A DNA stretch of 64,000 nucleotides from Halochromatium sp. (GTDB taxonomy: Bacteria; Pseudomonadota; Gammaproteobacteria; Chromatiales; Chromatiaceae), in NCBI GenBank assembly GCA_010912705.1, contig POWB01000002.1, positions 124,001 through 188,000 of the forward strand, read 5' to 3'. The translations under genes were made by a program, and so were the position numbers. How positions within the stretch are numbered: position 1 is the stretch's first letter; each line of letters begins with the position of its first letter. Below, piece by piece: positions 1 through 7,974 of the stretch. Under the pieces are notes generated by a model that was given only the letters and a program-made list of their open reading frames with translations, made no database searches and was not told the DNA's origin.

Positions 1-537
1 CCGGATCTGGCGGATGCGATCCAGCAGCAGGGGTTTGAGCTGCTGGCGGCAGCCGGGTTCGAGCGTTATGAGATCTCTGCCTTTGCGCAGCCCGGTTATC
101 GCTGTCGCCACAACCTCAACTATTGGTGCTTCGGTGACTATCTTGGGGTCGGCGCTGGGGCGCACGGGAAGTTGAGCGTGGCGAGCTTGGGGACCGTCGA
201 GCGTCGGACAAAGCGGCGTCATCCAGATGCCTATATCAAGGTCTGTCAGAACCGCTGTCTGAGCGCTAGCGACCCGACGAGCGCCGTGCGGAGCCTCTCA
301 GAGCAGGATCTCATCGAGGAGTTTGCGTTGAATGCCTTTCGGCTGGTCGATGGTTTTACCAGTGCAGACTTCGAGCGCAGGACTGGTCTTAGCGCAAGGG
401 TCCTCGAGCCCGGGCTGCGCGCCGCGTCCGAGCTTGATCTGGTGTCGCGGTTTGATACCGGAAGCCAGATCCTGATCCGTCCAACCGCGCGTGGTCTCGC
501 CTTCTTGAATGATCTGGTCGCCTGCTTCTCGGTTTGA
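1..537 (+). CDS. hemW: HemW-like radical SAM protein, C-terminal part (5' end outside window)
   Basis: The frame is open from the first base and gives the last 178 residues of a HemW / oxygen-independent coproporphyrinogen oxidase-like protein. The segment GDYLGVGAGAHGK, followed by a HemW C-terminal winged-helix-like domain (about residues 95-178 of the visible part), is typical of the family. The radical-SAM core with its CxxxCxxC cluster would lie upstream of the window, so its integrity cannot be checked. HemW-type proteins act as heme chaperones or in tetrapyrrole metabolism in the cytoplasm. A strong hairpin follows 10 bp after the stop, so this is probably the end of a transcript. Confidence 0.85.
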   Translation, partial: PDLADAIQQQGFELLAAAGFERYEISAFAQPGYRCRHNLNYWCFGDYLGVGAGAHGKLSVASLGTVERRTKRRHPDAYIKVCQNRCLSASDPTSAVRSLSEQDLIEEFALNAFRLVDGFTSADFERRTGLSARVLEPGLRAASELDLVSRFDTGSQILIRPTARGLAFLNDLVACFSV

Positions 538-547
538 TCTAACGACA

Positions 548-577
548 AAGGCCGAGCGATGGCTCGGCCTTCCTCTT
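548..577 (+). terminator. Rho-independent terminator behind hemW
   Basis: A perfect 10-bp stem (548-557 with 562-571) closes on a GATG loop and is followed by a short T-rich tail (TCCTCTT). It lies just behind the hemW stop codon and in front of the convergent small heat-shock gene, so it may act on both. Confidence 0.75.
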
Positions 578-650
578 AAGTCACCGCTGGAGCTGACCCT
601 GCAGGCTGATCACTTGGAGCAGCCGTGCATGGGGCAGGCAGCGACCAGGC

Positions 651-1130
651 TTAGGCAGCAGCGCGCACAGCCTCCTGAGTGCTGGTGCCTTCAATATAGC
701 GTCCATTGTCACCGCGGATCTCGATCTTGCGCGGCTTCATGGCCTCTGGCACCTCACGCACCAGGTCGATGTGTAACAGCCCGTTCTCGAGCCTTGCATC
801 GACCACCTTCACATAGTCGGCGAGCTGGAAGCGACGCTCGAAGCTGCGAGTGGCGATGCCGCGATAGAGGTAGCGCCGCGCGTCTTCTGCGTCATCCTGC
901 TGGCGCGAGCCAGTGACTGTGAGCAGATTCTCCTTGGTTTCAAGACCAAGATCGCTCTCGGCGAAGCCCGCAACCGCCATGGTGATGCGGTACTTGTTCT
1001 CGTCCTCGACCTCGACGTTATAGGGCGGATAGCCGCCAGCCTCAGTGCGATAGGCGTTCTCGAGCGAGGGCGCCATCCGGTCGAAGCCGATCATGGAGCG
1101 GAACAGCGGTGAGAAGTCGATGGTTGTCAT
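651..1130 (-). CDS. Small heat-shock protein, IbpA/Hsp20 family
   Basis: A 159-residue alpha-crystallin-domain chaperone that holds unfolding proteins in a refoldable state in the cytoplasm. The N-terminus (DFSPLFRSMIGFDR) is the IbpA/IbpB type, the alpha-crystallin beta-sandwich spans about residues 35-130, and the C-terminal tail is Ala-rich. The reading frame is open further upstream, but a GGAGG at 8 nt spacing selects the ATG at 1130; the ATG at 1136 is only 2 nt from that site. It is transcribed away from the hydrogenase operon. Expression is presumably heat-induced, but no convincing sigma-32 promoter could be read in the 274 bp shared with hoxF. Confidence 0.9.
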   Translation of the reverse strand: MTTIDFSPLFRSMIGFDRMAPSLENAYRTEAGGYPPYNVEVEDENKYRITMAVAGFAESDLGLETKENLLTVTGSRQQDDAEDARRYLYRGIATRSFERRFQLADYVKVVDARLENGLLHIDLVREVPEAMKPRKIEIRGDNGRYIEGTSTQEAVRAAA

Positions 1131-1404
1131 CGTCATATCCTCCAAACGAGCAATATGGGTTTCAGGTGGCGTTCCGAAGAACCGCCGGTTGTTGCAGACG
1201 CCGAGTTGGCCGTCTGTGTTATGTAAAGTAGTGCATGGAAAAGCGGTTTGCAAGCCAACATGGACAAACTGTAATGTTTTCCCGAAACGCTCTTCTAAGT
1301 CACACTATTTACAGATAAATATTCCTATTTTACCCTTTTCCTGCGAACCCTCGGCAGCGGACTATACTGAAGTTAGCGTTGATAATTCTCTAGCGGAGGA
1401 CGGC
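1131..1404. promoter_or_regulatory. Divergent hsp20 / hoxF intergenic region
   Basis: This 274-bp region must hold the promoters of both the small heat-shock gene and the hydrogenase operon. It contains an AT-rich stretch (about 1300-1340), unusual for this GC-rich window, and a TATACT hexamer at 1363-1368, 37 bp before the hoxF start, that could be a -10 box; no good -35 hexamer is seen 16-18 bp upstream. No clear sigma-54 or heat-shock consensus was found. The role is inferred from gene orientation. Confidence 0.35.
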
Positions 1405-3438
1405 ATGCATCAGGTCATCCCGGGCGCTCCAGCAACTGGACTTGGACCGGCAGCTCCGAGCGATCGTCCTGATCCGGCCCCAGCGCGTATCGCCCAGGTC
1501 GTCGAGCGTTCGCTGGCCCGTCTCGGCCGCCGTCCAGAACAGGTGCTGCAGCATTTGATTGCATTGCAGCAGGCATTTTCGTTCGTCCCAGAAGCCGGCA
1601 TCAGGGCGCTGACCGAGCGCTTAGATGTGACTAGGGCCCAATGCCTGGCCGCAATCGACTTCTATGCCTTCCTACACCGGACGCCGCGTGGTCAGTACAA
1701 CATCCTGCTCAGCGATAACATCACCGACCGGATGTTGGGCAGCCAGCGGCTGATGCAACTGCTCTGCGAACGCCTTGGGGTCGACCCTGGCGTCCCGCGC
1801 GCTGATGGTCGCGTCAGCGTCGATGTCACCTCCTGCACCGGGATGTGTGACCAGGCTCCGGCCCTGTTGGTCAATGGTTTTGCGATCACGCGTCTCGACG
1901 AAGACCGCATGCGCCATATTGCCGCCCTGGTCGACACCCGCGTGCCGCTTCAACATTGGCCGCAAGACTATTTTGCGGTCTCCAATCATGTGCAGCGGTC
2001 GGGTCTGCTGCTGCGCGATCTGGAGGTGCGCGATGCGGGGCTGTCAGCCTTGTTCGAGCGCGGCGGCGATGCGGTGCTAGCTGAGATCGAGCGTTCCGGA
2101 CTGCGTGGTCGTGGTGGCGCCGGCTTTACCACCGCGCTCAAATGGCGCTTCTGCCGTGAGACTGGACAGCCGCAAAAGGTGGTGGTCTGCAACGCCGATG
2201 AGGGTGAGCCCGGTACCTTCAAGGATCGAGTCCTGCTGACCGCCTATGCGGATCTGGTGATTGAGGGTATGACGCTCTGCGCCGGTATCGTTGGTGCGCG
2301 CGAGGGCTTCATCTATCTACGCGGCGAGTATCGTTATCTGCTGGAGCATCTAGAGGCGGTGCTGCAGCGGCGGCGTGAGCTTGGGCTGTTGGGTAAGCAG
2401 ATCGGTGCCAGTGCCCGGACAGCTCTCAGGTCAGGTCTCAGCGTTGGGAGGGGTACTGATGCGGGGATTAACGCGGGCATCGGTCCGGACATGGATGTCA
2501 TCAGCGGAGCCGCTCAGACTGGCGATCAGACGAGCAATCAGACGAGCAATCAGACGAGCGCCGTGCGAGGTCGGCTAGACGCCGTCGACGGTCCCTTCGA
2601 TTTCGACATCCAGATCCATCTGGGTGCTGGCGCCTACATCTGTGGCGAGGAATCGGCGCTGATCGAGTCGCTCGAGGGCAAGCGTGGCGTGACCCGCAAA
2701 CGGCCGCCGTTCCCGGTGACTGCGGGCTATCTGAATCGCCCGACCCTGGTCAATAACGTCGAGACCTTCCTCGCCGCGGCACGCGTTGCCGAGCATGGCG
2801 GCTATTGGCTGCGCAGCGAAGGCACGGATCTATCGGCCGGTAGCAAGATTCTCAGCGTCAGCGGCGATTGTGCCTTGCCCGGTGTCTACGAGGTGCCATT
2901 CGGAACCTCGGTGCGCGAGCTGCTTGATCTCTGCGGTGCGCAGTCGGTGCAGGCGGTGCAGGTCTCTGGGGCGGCGGGCTCGACGCTGAGTGCTGAGGAG
3001 CTGGATCGGGTGCTAGCGTTTGAGGATCTGCCGACCGCGGGTGCGTTCATGGTGTTTGGTCAGCAGCGCGACCTGCTGGAGATGGTGCGCAACTTCGCTG
3101 GGTTCTTCGTTCATGAGAGCTGTGGCTTTTGTACGCCCTGCCGGGTGGGCGGGGTGCTGCTACGCGATCTAATCGAGAAGGTGGCGAGCGGGCGTGCCTC
3201 GGCGCATGACCTCGAGGAGATGCGGCGGATTGGCGATCTGATGCGCCGCGCCAGCCACTGTGGGCTTGGGCATACGGCGCCGAATCATCTGCTCCAGACG
3301 TTGGAGAAGTTTCCCTGGATCTATCAGACGCGCTTGGCGAGTGCCGAGTATACGCCGGCCTTTGATCTGGATGCCGCGCTGGCCGAGGCGCGTCGGCTCT
3401 CGGGCCGTGATGATCCGGGCGCTCATCTTGCGTCTTAG
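1405..3438 (+). CDS. hoxF: NAD-reducing hydrogenase diaphorase subunit HoxF (NuoE-like + NuoF-like)
   Basis: A 677-residue FMN- and NAD-binding subunit of the bidirectional [NiFe] hydrogenase. Residues about 30-180 form a NuoE/HoxE-like thioredoxin-fold domain; the NuoF part follows with GLRGRGGAGFTTALKW (FMN), CNADEGEPGTFKDR (NAD) and a C-terminal [4Fe-4S] motif ESCGFCTPCRVGG plus a later Cys in SHCGLG. The layout matches Ralstonia-type HoxF rather than a separate hoxE gene. Two oddities: only the second Cys pair of the NuoE-type [2Fe-2S] site is present (SCTGMCDQ; the first pair is replaced near YNILLSDN), and about 58 low-complexity residues are inserted at about 335-396. The ATG at 1405 is chosen because GGAGG lies 5 nt upstream and the family begins here; the frame is open back to 1093. 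Confidence 0.92.
   Translation: MHQVIPGAPATGLGPAAPSDRPDPAPARIAQVVERSLARLGRRPEQVLQHLIALQQAFSFVPEAGIRALTERLDVTRAQCLAAIDFYAFLHRTPRGQYNILLSDNITDRMLGSQRLMQLLCERLGVDPGVPRADGRVSVDVTSCTGMCDQAPALLVNGFAITRLDEDRMRHIAALVDTRVPLQHWPQDYFAVSNHVQRSGLLLRDLEVRDAGLSALFERGGDAVLAEIERSGLRGRGGAGFTTALKWRFCRETGQPQKVVVCNADEGEPGTFKDRVLLTAYADLVIEGMTLCAGIVGAREGFIYLRGEYRYLLEHLEAVLQRRRELGLLGKQIGASARTALRSGLSVGRGTDAGINAGIGPDMDVISGAAQTGDQTSNQTSNQTSAVRGRLDAVDGPFDFDIQIHLGAGAYICGEESALIESLEGKRGVTRKRPPFPVTAGYLNRPTLVNNVETFLAAARVAEHGGYWLRSEGTDLSAGSKILSVSGDCALPGVYEVPFGTSVRELLDLCGAQSVQAVQVSGAAGSTLSAEELDRVLAFEDLPTAGAFMVFGQQRDLLEMVRNFAGFFVHESCGFCTPCRVGGVLLRDLIEKVASGRASAHDLEEMRRIGDLMRRASHCGLGHTAPNHLLQTLEKFPWIYQTRLASAEYTPAFDLDAALAEARRLSGRDDPGAHLAS
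2525..2560 (+). repeat. Three tandem 12-bp units inside hoxF
   Basis: The unit ATCAGACGAGCA occurs three times in a row (last base of the third copy differs). It is in frame and encodes repeated Gln-Thr-Ser-Asn in the low-complexity insertion of HoxF. The in-frame 12-bp period suggests recent slippage growth that keeps the frame. Confidence 0.85.
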
Positions 3439-3446
3439 CCGTTTTT

Positions 3447-3500
3447 AGTGGTGAGTGGTGAGTGGTGAGTGGTGAGTGGTGAGTGGTGAGTGGTGAGTGG
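3447..3500 (+). repeat. Heptanucleotide tandem repeat between hoxF and hoxU
   Basis: Seven perfect head-to-tail copies of AGTGGTG plus five bases fill the hoxF-hoxU spacer and end immediately before the hoxU Shine-Dalgarno sequence GGAGG (3501-3505). The array is the short tandemly repeated repetitive (STRR) kind known from cyanobacteria and scattered in other bacteria. Copy-number change would alter only the spacer within the operon. Confidence 0.95.
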
Positions 3501-3511
3501 GGAGGTGAGTG

Positions 3512-4261
3512 ATGGCAATAGTAGAGGGTCGCTTCCGCCTTGACGGTGTGGAGATCCCGTTTCAGCCTGGCCAAACCATTATGGATGCGGCCCTGGCGGC
3601 GGCTGTCTATATTCCGCACCTCTGCCATCATCCGGCCCTGTTGCCGCATGGTAGCTGCCGCGTCTGTGTGGTGCGTGTCAATGGGCGCGAGGTTTCGTCC
3701 TGTACCACGCCGGCCACCGCTGGGCTAGAGGTTGAGAGCGAGACCGAGGCGCTGCGTGCGCTGCGAGTCGCGATCTTGCAGATGCTGTTTGTCGAAGGTA
3801 ATCATGTTTGCCCGGCCTGCGAGCGGACTGGTGCCTGTGAGTTGCAGGCGGTGGCCTATCACTGCGGCATGCTCGAGCCGCATTTCACGCACTTCTTCCC
3901 GCGCCGCGAACTTGATGCTTCGCATCCGGATCTGGTGTTAGACCTGAATCGCTGCATCCTCTGCGAGCGCTGTGTTCGCGCTAGTCGCGATCTGGATCGG
4001 AAACGGGTGTTTGCGGTCGCTGGGCGGGGCTTAGATTCGCATCTGATCGTTGATTCGCCAACGGGCCGGCTCGGGGATAGTCGGCTGGAGCTGACCGATC
4101 AGGCTGCGCACATCTGTCCGGTTGGCGCTATCCTGCTGCGCCAGCGCGCCGGTGATGTCGGGGAGCGGCATGGGTTTCGGGTGCCGATCGGCGAGCGACC
4201 TTATGACCGCGAGTCGATCAGTCGGGTCGGCGATGTTGCAACCCTGGTGGAGGAATCCTGA
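3512..4261 (+). CDS. hoxU: NAD-reducing hydrogenase diaphorase subunit HoxU
   Basis: A 249-residue iron-sulfur subunit that passes electrons between HoxF and the HoxY/HoxH hydrogenase module. The N-terminus is a [2Fe-2S] ferredoxin domain (Cys in HLCHH, SCRVC and SCTTP), then a NuoG-type region with NHVCPACERTGACEL, then the [4Fe-4S] motif NRCILCERCVR and a final ICPVGAI. Length is normal for HoxU (about 240). The ATG at 3512 follows GGAGG at 6 nt; an in-frame GTG at 3509 is less likely. The stop codon overlaps the hoxY start by one base (TGATG), which implies translational coupling. Confidence 0.95.
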   Translation: MAIVEGRFRLDGVEIPFQPGQTIMDAALAAAVYIPHLCHHPALLPHGSCRVCVVRVNGREVSSCTTPATAGLEVESETEALRALRVAILQMLFVEGNHVCPACERTGACELQAVAYHCGMLEPHFTHFFPRRELDASHPDLVLDLNRCILCERCVRASRDLDRKRVFAVAGRGLDSHLIVDSPTGRLGDSRLELTDQAAHICPVGAILLRQRAGDVGERHGFRVPIGERPYDRESISRVGDVATLVEES

Positions 4262-4899
4262 TGGTCGCAACGCATACCCACGATGCCACCGGTGCCACCG
4301 AAGCGACCTCTGACGCCATCACCAATGCCGAGCGCCAAGCGCCGAGCAGGACCCTGCCGCCAGCCAAGAAGCTGCGTGTGGCGACGGCCTCGCTGGCTGG
4401 CTGCTTCGGTTGCCACATGTCGCTGCTCGATATCGACGAGCGGCTGATCGATTTGATCGAGTTGGTCGATTTTGACCGCACCCCGATCACCGACATCAAG
4501 CACCTGGGTGACTGCGATCTTGGGATCATCGAGGGCGGGGTAGCAAACGCCGAGAACGTCGAGGTGCTGCGCGGCTTCCGGCGCCATTGCCGCATCCTGG
4601 TGGCGCTTGGGGCCTGCGCGGTGAACGGTGGGATTCCGGCGATGCGCAACGGCTTTGCGTTGAGTGAATGCCTGGAAGAGGCCTTTATCGACGGGATCGG
4701 TTTGTACAACCGCGGTATCCCGAATGATCCCGAGCTGCCGCTGCTGTTGAGCCAGGTGCATCCCATCCATGAGATCGTCAAGGTCGATTACTGTCTGCCC
4801 GGCTGCCCACCGTCCGGGGATGCCATCTGGGCCTTCCTGACCGCCCTACTGCAAGGCCGCCCGATCGCGCTGTCTGATAAACAGCTCCATTACGATTGA
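4261..4899 (+). CDS. hoxY: NAD-reducing hydrogenase small subunit HoxY
   Basis: A 212-residue small subunit carrying the proximal [4Fe-4S] cluster next to the NiFe site. The ligand Cys are visible in AGCFGCHMS, LGACAVNGG and CLPGCPPSG. The first about 35 residues are Thr/Ala-rich and precede the conserved LRVATASLAGC start of the fold. There is no Tat signal, which fits a soluble cytoplasmic enzyme of the group 3d type. It overlaps hoxU by one base and has GGAGG in front of the start; hoxH follows after 81 bp. Confidence 0.95.
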   Translation: MVATHTHDATGATEATSDAITNAERQAPSRTLPPAKKLRVATASLAGCFGCHMSLLDIDERLIDLIELVDFDRTPITDIKHLGDCDLGIIEGGVANAENVEVLRGFRRHCRILVALGACAVNGGIPAMRNGFALSECLEEAFIDGIGLYNRGIPNDPELPLLLSQVHPIHEIVKVDYCLPGCPPSGDAIWAFLTALLQGRPIALSDKQLHYD

Positions 4900-4980
4900 G
4901 ACCGCGGCCCCAAGGTCAAGGTGCAAGCGATCGGTCACGGATGGGGACGTCAACAGAGATACCCTAATGAGGTCGCAACG

Positions 4981-6519
4981 ATGTTGAGTTCACTCGAGAC
5001 CGCCGCTCATCCAGAACGCCTCCGGCGAGTGGTGATCGATCCGGTGACCCGAGTTGAGGGTCACGGCAAGGTAACCCTATTGCTCGACGACGAGGGTCAT
5101 GTGCGTCAGGCGCGGCTGCATATCGTTGAATTCCGCGGCTTCGAGAAGTTCATCCAGGGGCGCCCCTACTGGGAGCTGCCGGTGTTGGTGCAGCGTCTCT
5201 GTGGTATCTGTCCTGTCAGCCATCATCTGGCCGCGGCCAAGGCCTGTGATCAGCTGGTCGGCGTTGATCAGCTCACAGCCACCGCCGAGAAGGTGCGGCG
5301 GCTGATGCACTATGGCCAGGTGCTGCAGTCGCACGCGCTGCACTTCTTCCATCTCGCGTCACCCGACCTGCTATTTGGCTTTGATGACGCTGTCGCCCAT
5401 CGCAACATCGTTGGCGTTATCCAGGAGCATCCCGAGATCGCCCGCCAAGGGGTGCTGCTGCGCAAGTATGGTCAGGAGGTGATTCGGATCACCTCGGGTA
5501 AGCGCATTCATGGCTCGGGGGCGGTTCCAGGCGGTGTCAACAAGGCCGTCAGTGCCGTCGAGCGTGATCTGCTGCGGGCGGATATCGGGCAGGTGCTAGC
5601 CTGGGCTCAGGCCGCGGTGGCCCTGATCAAGCGGCTCTACGAGGCCGAGCGGGCCGGGTTTGATCGCTTCGCGAGCGTTGCTTCAAACAGCCTGAGTCTT
5701 GTCGACGACAGCGGCCATCTCGAGCTCTACGAGGGTGGTCTGCGGGCCTGTGATGCCAGTGGGCAGATCCTGTTCGACCATGCGGATTGTGGCGATTATG
5801 CGCGCCTGCTGCGGGAGGAGATCAAGCCTTGGAGCTATATGAAGTTCCCGTTCATCGCGGCGCTGGGGCCCGAGCATGGCTGGTATCGGGTGGGGCCGCT
5901 GGCGCGGATCAACAATTGTGATCGGATTGCTACACCGCTGGCCGAGACCGAGCGACAGGCCTTTGTTGCCTTGGCAAATGGTCAGCCAGTGCAGGCAGCA
6001 TTGGCGACGCACTGGGCGCGCTTGATCGAGCTGCTTTACTGCGCCGAGGCCATCGAGCGCCTGCTCGATGATCCCGAGCTGAGCGGCACCGAGCTGATCA
6101 CTGAGGGAGTGCTCCGCCAGCGCGGCATCGGCGTGCTCGAGGCTCCGCGTGGGACGCTATTCCATCATTACGAGATCGATGAGAACGGGCTCATTCGCAA
6201 GGCCAATCTGATCGTCTCGACCACCAATAACAATCAGGTGATGAACGAATCGATCCGTCAGGTCGCGCGCTGCTATTTGGACGGTCACCAGCTCACTGAG
6301 CCCTTGCTGAATCAGATTGAGGTGGCGATTCGTGCCTATGACCCCTGTCTCTCCTGCGCGACCCATGCGCTCGGGCAGATGCCGTTGCAACTGGACTTGG
6401 TCGACGCTGATGGGCGGCTTGAGGATCGATTACAACGCCATGCGGATGGTACGGTCTTGCGCTGCGATGTCCCTGATGCCGCTGATGCTCGTGACAGGTT
6501 TGGTGCCTGCGGATGCTAA
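4981..6519 (+). CDS. hoxH: NAD-reducing hydrogenase large subunit HoxH
   Basis: A 512-residue catalytic subunit with the NiFe active site. The N-terminal motif VIDPVTRVEGHGKV and RLCGICPVSH (first CxxC), and the C-terminal DPCLSCATH (second CxxC plus His), supply the nickel and iron ligands. The ATG at 4981 has GAGG at 8 nt and suits the family; an in-frame GTG at 4921 would add 20 unlikely residues. After the His that marks the protease cleavage site there are 50 residues, roughly twice the tail of the Ralstonia protein, ending in Cys-Gly-Cys. The 3' end overlaps hoxW by 7 bp, consistent with coupled synthesis of the maturation protease. Confidence 0.95.
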   Translation: MLSSLETAAHPERLRRVVIDPVTRVEGHGKVTLLLDDEGHVRQARLHIVEFRGFEKFIQGRPYWELPVLVQRLCGICPVSHHLAAAKACDQLVGVDQLTATAEKVRRLMHYGQVLQSHALHFFHLASPDLLFGFDDAVAHRNIVGVIQEHPEIARQGVLLRKYGQEVIRITSGKRIHGSGAVPGGVNKAVSAVERDLLRADIGQVLAWAQAAVALIKRLYEAERAGFDRFASVASNSLSLVDDSGHLELYEGGLRACDASGQILFDHADCGDYARLLREEIKPWSYMKFPFIAALGPEHGWYRVGPLARINNCDRIATPLAETERQAFVALANGQPVQAALATHWARLIELLYCAEAIERLLDDPELSGTELITEGVLRQRGIGVLEAPRGTLFHHYEIDENGLIRKANLIVSTTNNNQVMNESIRQVARCYLDGHQLTEPLLNQIEVAIRAYDPCLSCATHALGQMPLQLDLVDADGRLEDRLQRHADGTVLRCDVPDAADARDRFGACGC

Positions 6520-7133
6520 GCGCACCGGCCGGGTCCACTGCCGCTCATGGGTCTAGGTCGCTGTTGCGCTGTTTCGATCCCGGGCATGTGCATGCGGTGC
6601 CAGTCGCACCCATCTTGGTGCTCGGTTACGGCAATCCATCGCGCGGGGATGACGCCCTTGGGCCGCTGTTGATCGATCGGTTGCAGCAGTTGCAAGTCGT
6701 TGGTCGACTTGCGGGGGTCGAGCTGCTGACTGACTTTCAGCCCCAGATCGAGCATCTGCTCGACCTGCTAGGTCGCGAGCGCGTGATCTTCGTTGATGCC
6801 GCGCCTGGTTTGAGCGCGCCTTATCGGTTGCTGCCGGTCGAGACGACGCAGAGCCAGACCCAGCCTGAGCCCCAGCCTGAGCCCCAGAGTTCGTCTGCGT
6901 TGCAGGTTCAAGACGAAGCCCAGATCCAACCTGAGCTGCAGGTCCTGGGTTGGACAAGCCATCGGTTAACACCAGGGGCATTGGCGCATCTGTTTCGTTC
7001 GCTCTATGGCGAGCCGCCACGGCTTGAGCTGTTGGCTATCGGTGCCGAGGCGTTTGAGCTTGGGGCGGCGTTGTCGGCTAGAGCCGAGCAGAATCTGAGG
7101 GTCGCTTCCAATTGGCTGCTCAAGGTTTTGTAG
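6513..7133 (+). CDS. hoxW: Hydrogenase maturation endopeptidase HoxW
   Basis: A 206-residue HycI/HoxW-type protease expected to remove the C-terminal tail of HoxH after nickel insertion. The fold starts with PILVLGYGNPSRGDD, whose Asp/Glu-type residues bind nickel in the family; VIFVDAAPG and the LTPG-like segment also fit. A Gln/Pro/Glu-rich stretch of about 35 residues (about 110-144) is inserted in mid protein; it derives from 12-bp repeats near 6849-6890. The ATG at 6513 overlaps the hoxH stop; a GTG at 6588 is an alternative start closer to the domain. The 3' end overlaps the convergent TetR gene by 14 bp. Accessory hyp genes are not in the window. Confidence 0.88.
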   Translation: MLSAPAGSTAAHGSRSLLRCFDPGHVHAVPVAPILVLGYGNPSRGDDALGPLLIDRLQQLQVVGRLAGVELLTDFQPQIEHLLDLLGRERVIFVDAAPGLSAPYRLLPVETTQSQTQPEPQPEPQSSSALQVQDEAQIQPELQVLGWTSHRLTPGALAHLFRSLYGEPPRLELLAIGAEAFELGAALSARAEQNLRVASNWLLKVL

Positions 7134-7848
7134 GATTGGATTGCTTGGCACGTTCGATGCCGCCAAGCGAGAACAGCCAGACCTGCTCGATGATCGCGTC
7201 GAGCCGCTCGGCAACGGCGGGGCGGTCTGGGTGCAGCCGAGAGAGGATCGGCAGGGCATGATGGTAATAGAGGATCTGTCCGATCACGCTGGCAGCGCAG
7301 TCGATGGTGATTGGGTCAGTGGGCGTTGTTTCTAGTAACGCTGCGATGATCTCATAGAGTCTGCGGGCATCCGGCTCAAAGTGCTCACTGACGATGCGAT
7401 CGAGTGCCTCAGTGGGGCGCACCATCTCATTGAGATAGAGTCTGCTGAGCTGGGCCTGCCGATCGCTGTTGCCCTCGCAGCAAAAAATCTCCTCGAACAG
7501 GGTCCGAATATGGACCCGCAAGCGGACCTCGGGGGCCGCGTCGGGCGGTAAGAAGGCGGTGCGTCGTTCCTGCAGGGTCTCGAACAGATGGCCGTAGATC
7601 GCCTCGTAGAGTTTGCGTTTGTCGCCAAAATGGTAATGCACTGCGGCTACATTCGCTTCCGCTCGACCGCAGATCTCGCGAATGGTAGCGGCGCGATAGC
7701 CCTGTTCGGCAAAGACCTCGAGTGCGGCCTGCAGCAGGCGCTCTCGAGTGCTGTTGTGACTGCCTTTATCCGGCAAGACCTGACCCCTTGGCTGATCGTT
7801 CTCTGGCTTAAGTGTAGATGACTGTCGGCGATTGGGCTTTACTGGCAT
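7120..7848 (-). CDS. TetR/AcrR-family transcriptional regulator, CerR-like
   Basis: A 242-residue regulator with an N-terminal TetR helix-turn-helix (about residues 32-80; TIREICGRAEANVAAVHYHF) preceded by about 30 basic, disordered residues, and a C-terminal ligand domain of the CerR/DUF1956 type. The ligand is unknown. The ATG at 7848 is the first in the frame close to the domain; no strong Shine-Dalgarno sequence is present and the frame is open further upstream. It is convergent to hoxW (14-bp overlap) and divergent from the PBP1A gene, so it might control that gene or itself; this is inference. Confidence 0.85.
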   Translation of the reverse strand: MPVKPNRRQSSTLKPENDQPRGQVLPDKGSHNSTRERLLQAALEVFAEQGYRAATIREICGRAEANVAAVHYHFGDKRKLYEAIYGHLFETLQERRTAFLPPDAAPEVRLRVHIRTLFEEIFCCEGNSDRQAQLSRLYLNEMVRPTEALDRIVSEHFEPDARRLYEIIAALLETTPTDPITIDCAASVIGQILYYHHALPILSRLHPDRPAVAERLDAIIEQVWLFSLGGIERAKQSNPTKP

Positions 7849-7974
7849 CGCAATGGTTAATGGTGGCTCGGTTCTTCGTGTAGACTTTCGGCGCCTACTG
7901 CTTGTTTGCGATCGCTGGTGTTGGCCCTCCAACCTCTGCGAATCGATTGGCCTATTTTGAAGGGGTTGAGCCGG

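Noticed and set aside
1093-1404. Upstream extension of hoxF
   Set aside because: The translation overlaps the small heat-shock gene and AT-rich promoter-like DNA; GGAGG at 1395-1399 and the family start select 1405.
1131-1404. Sigma-32 heat-shock promoter for the hsp20 gene
   Set aside because: No CTTGAAA and CCCCAT pair at proper spacing could be found on the minus strand.
3447-3500. Possible CRISPR array
   Set aside because: The units are contiguous 7-mers without spacers and there are no cas genes.
3047-3649. 200-codon minus-strand frame with repeated TTHHSPL
   Set aside because: The repeat is the reverse translation of the heptanucleotide array; the frame lies across hoxF and hoxU and has no family match.
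6553-7020. 155-codon minus-strand frame inside hoxW
   Set aside because: It is a shadow of hoxW; composition and lack of any known motif speak against it.
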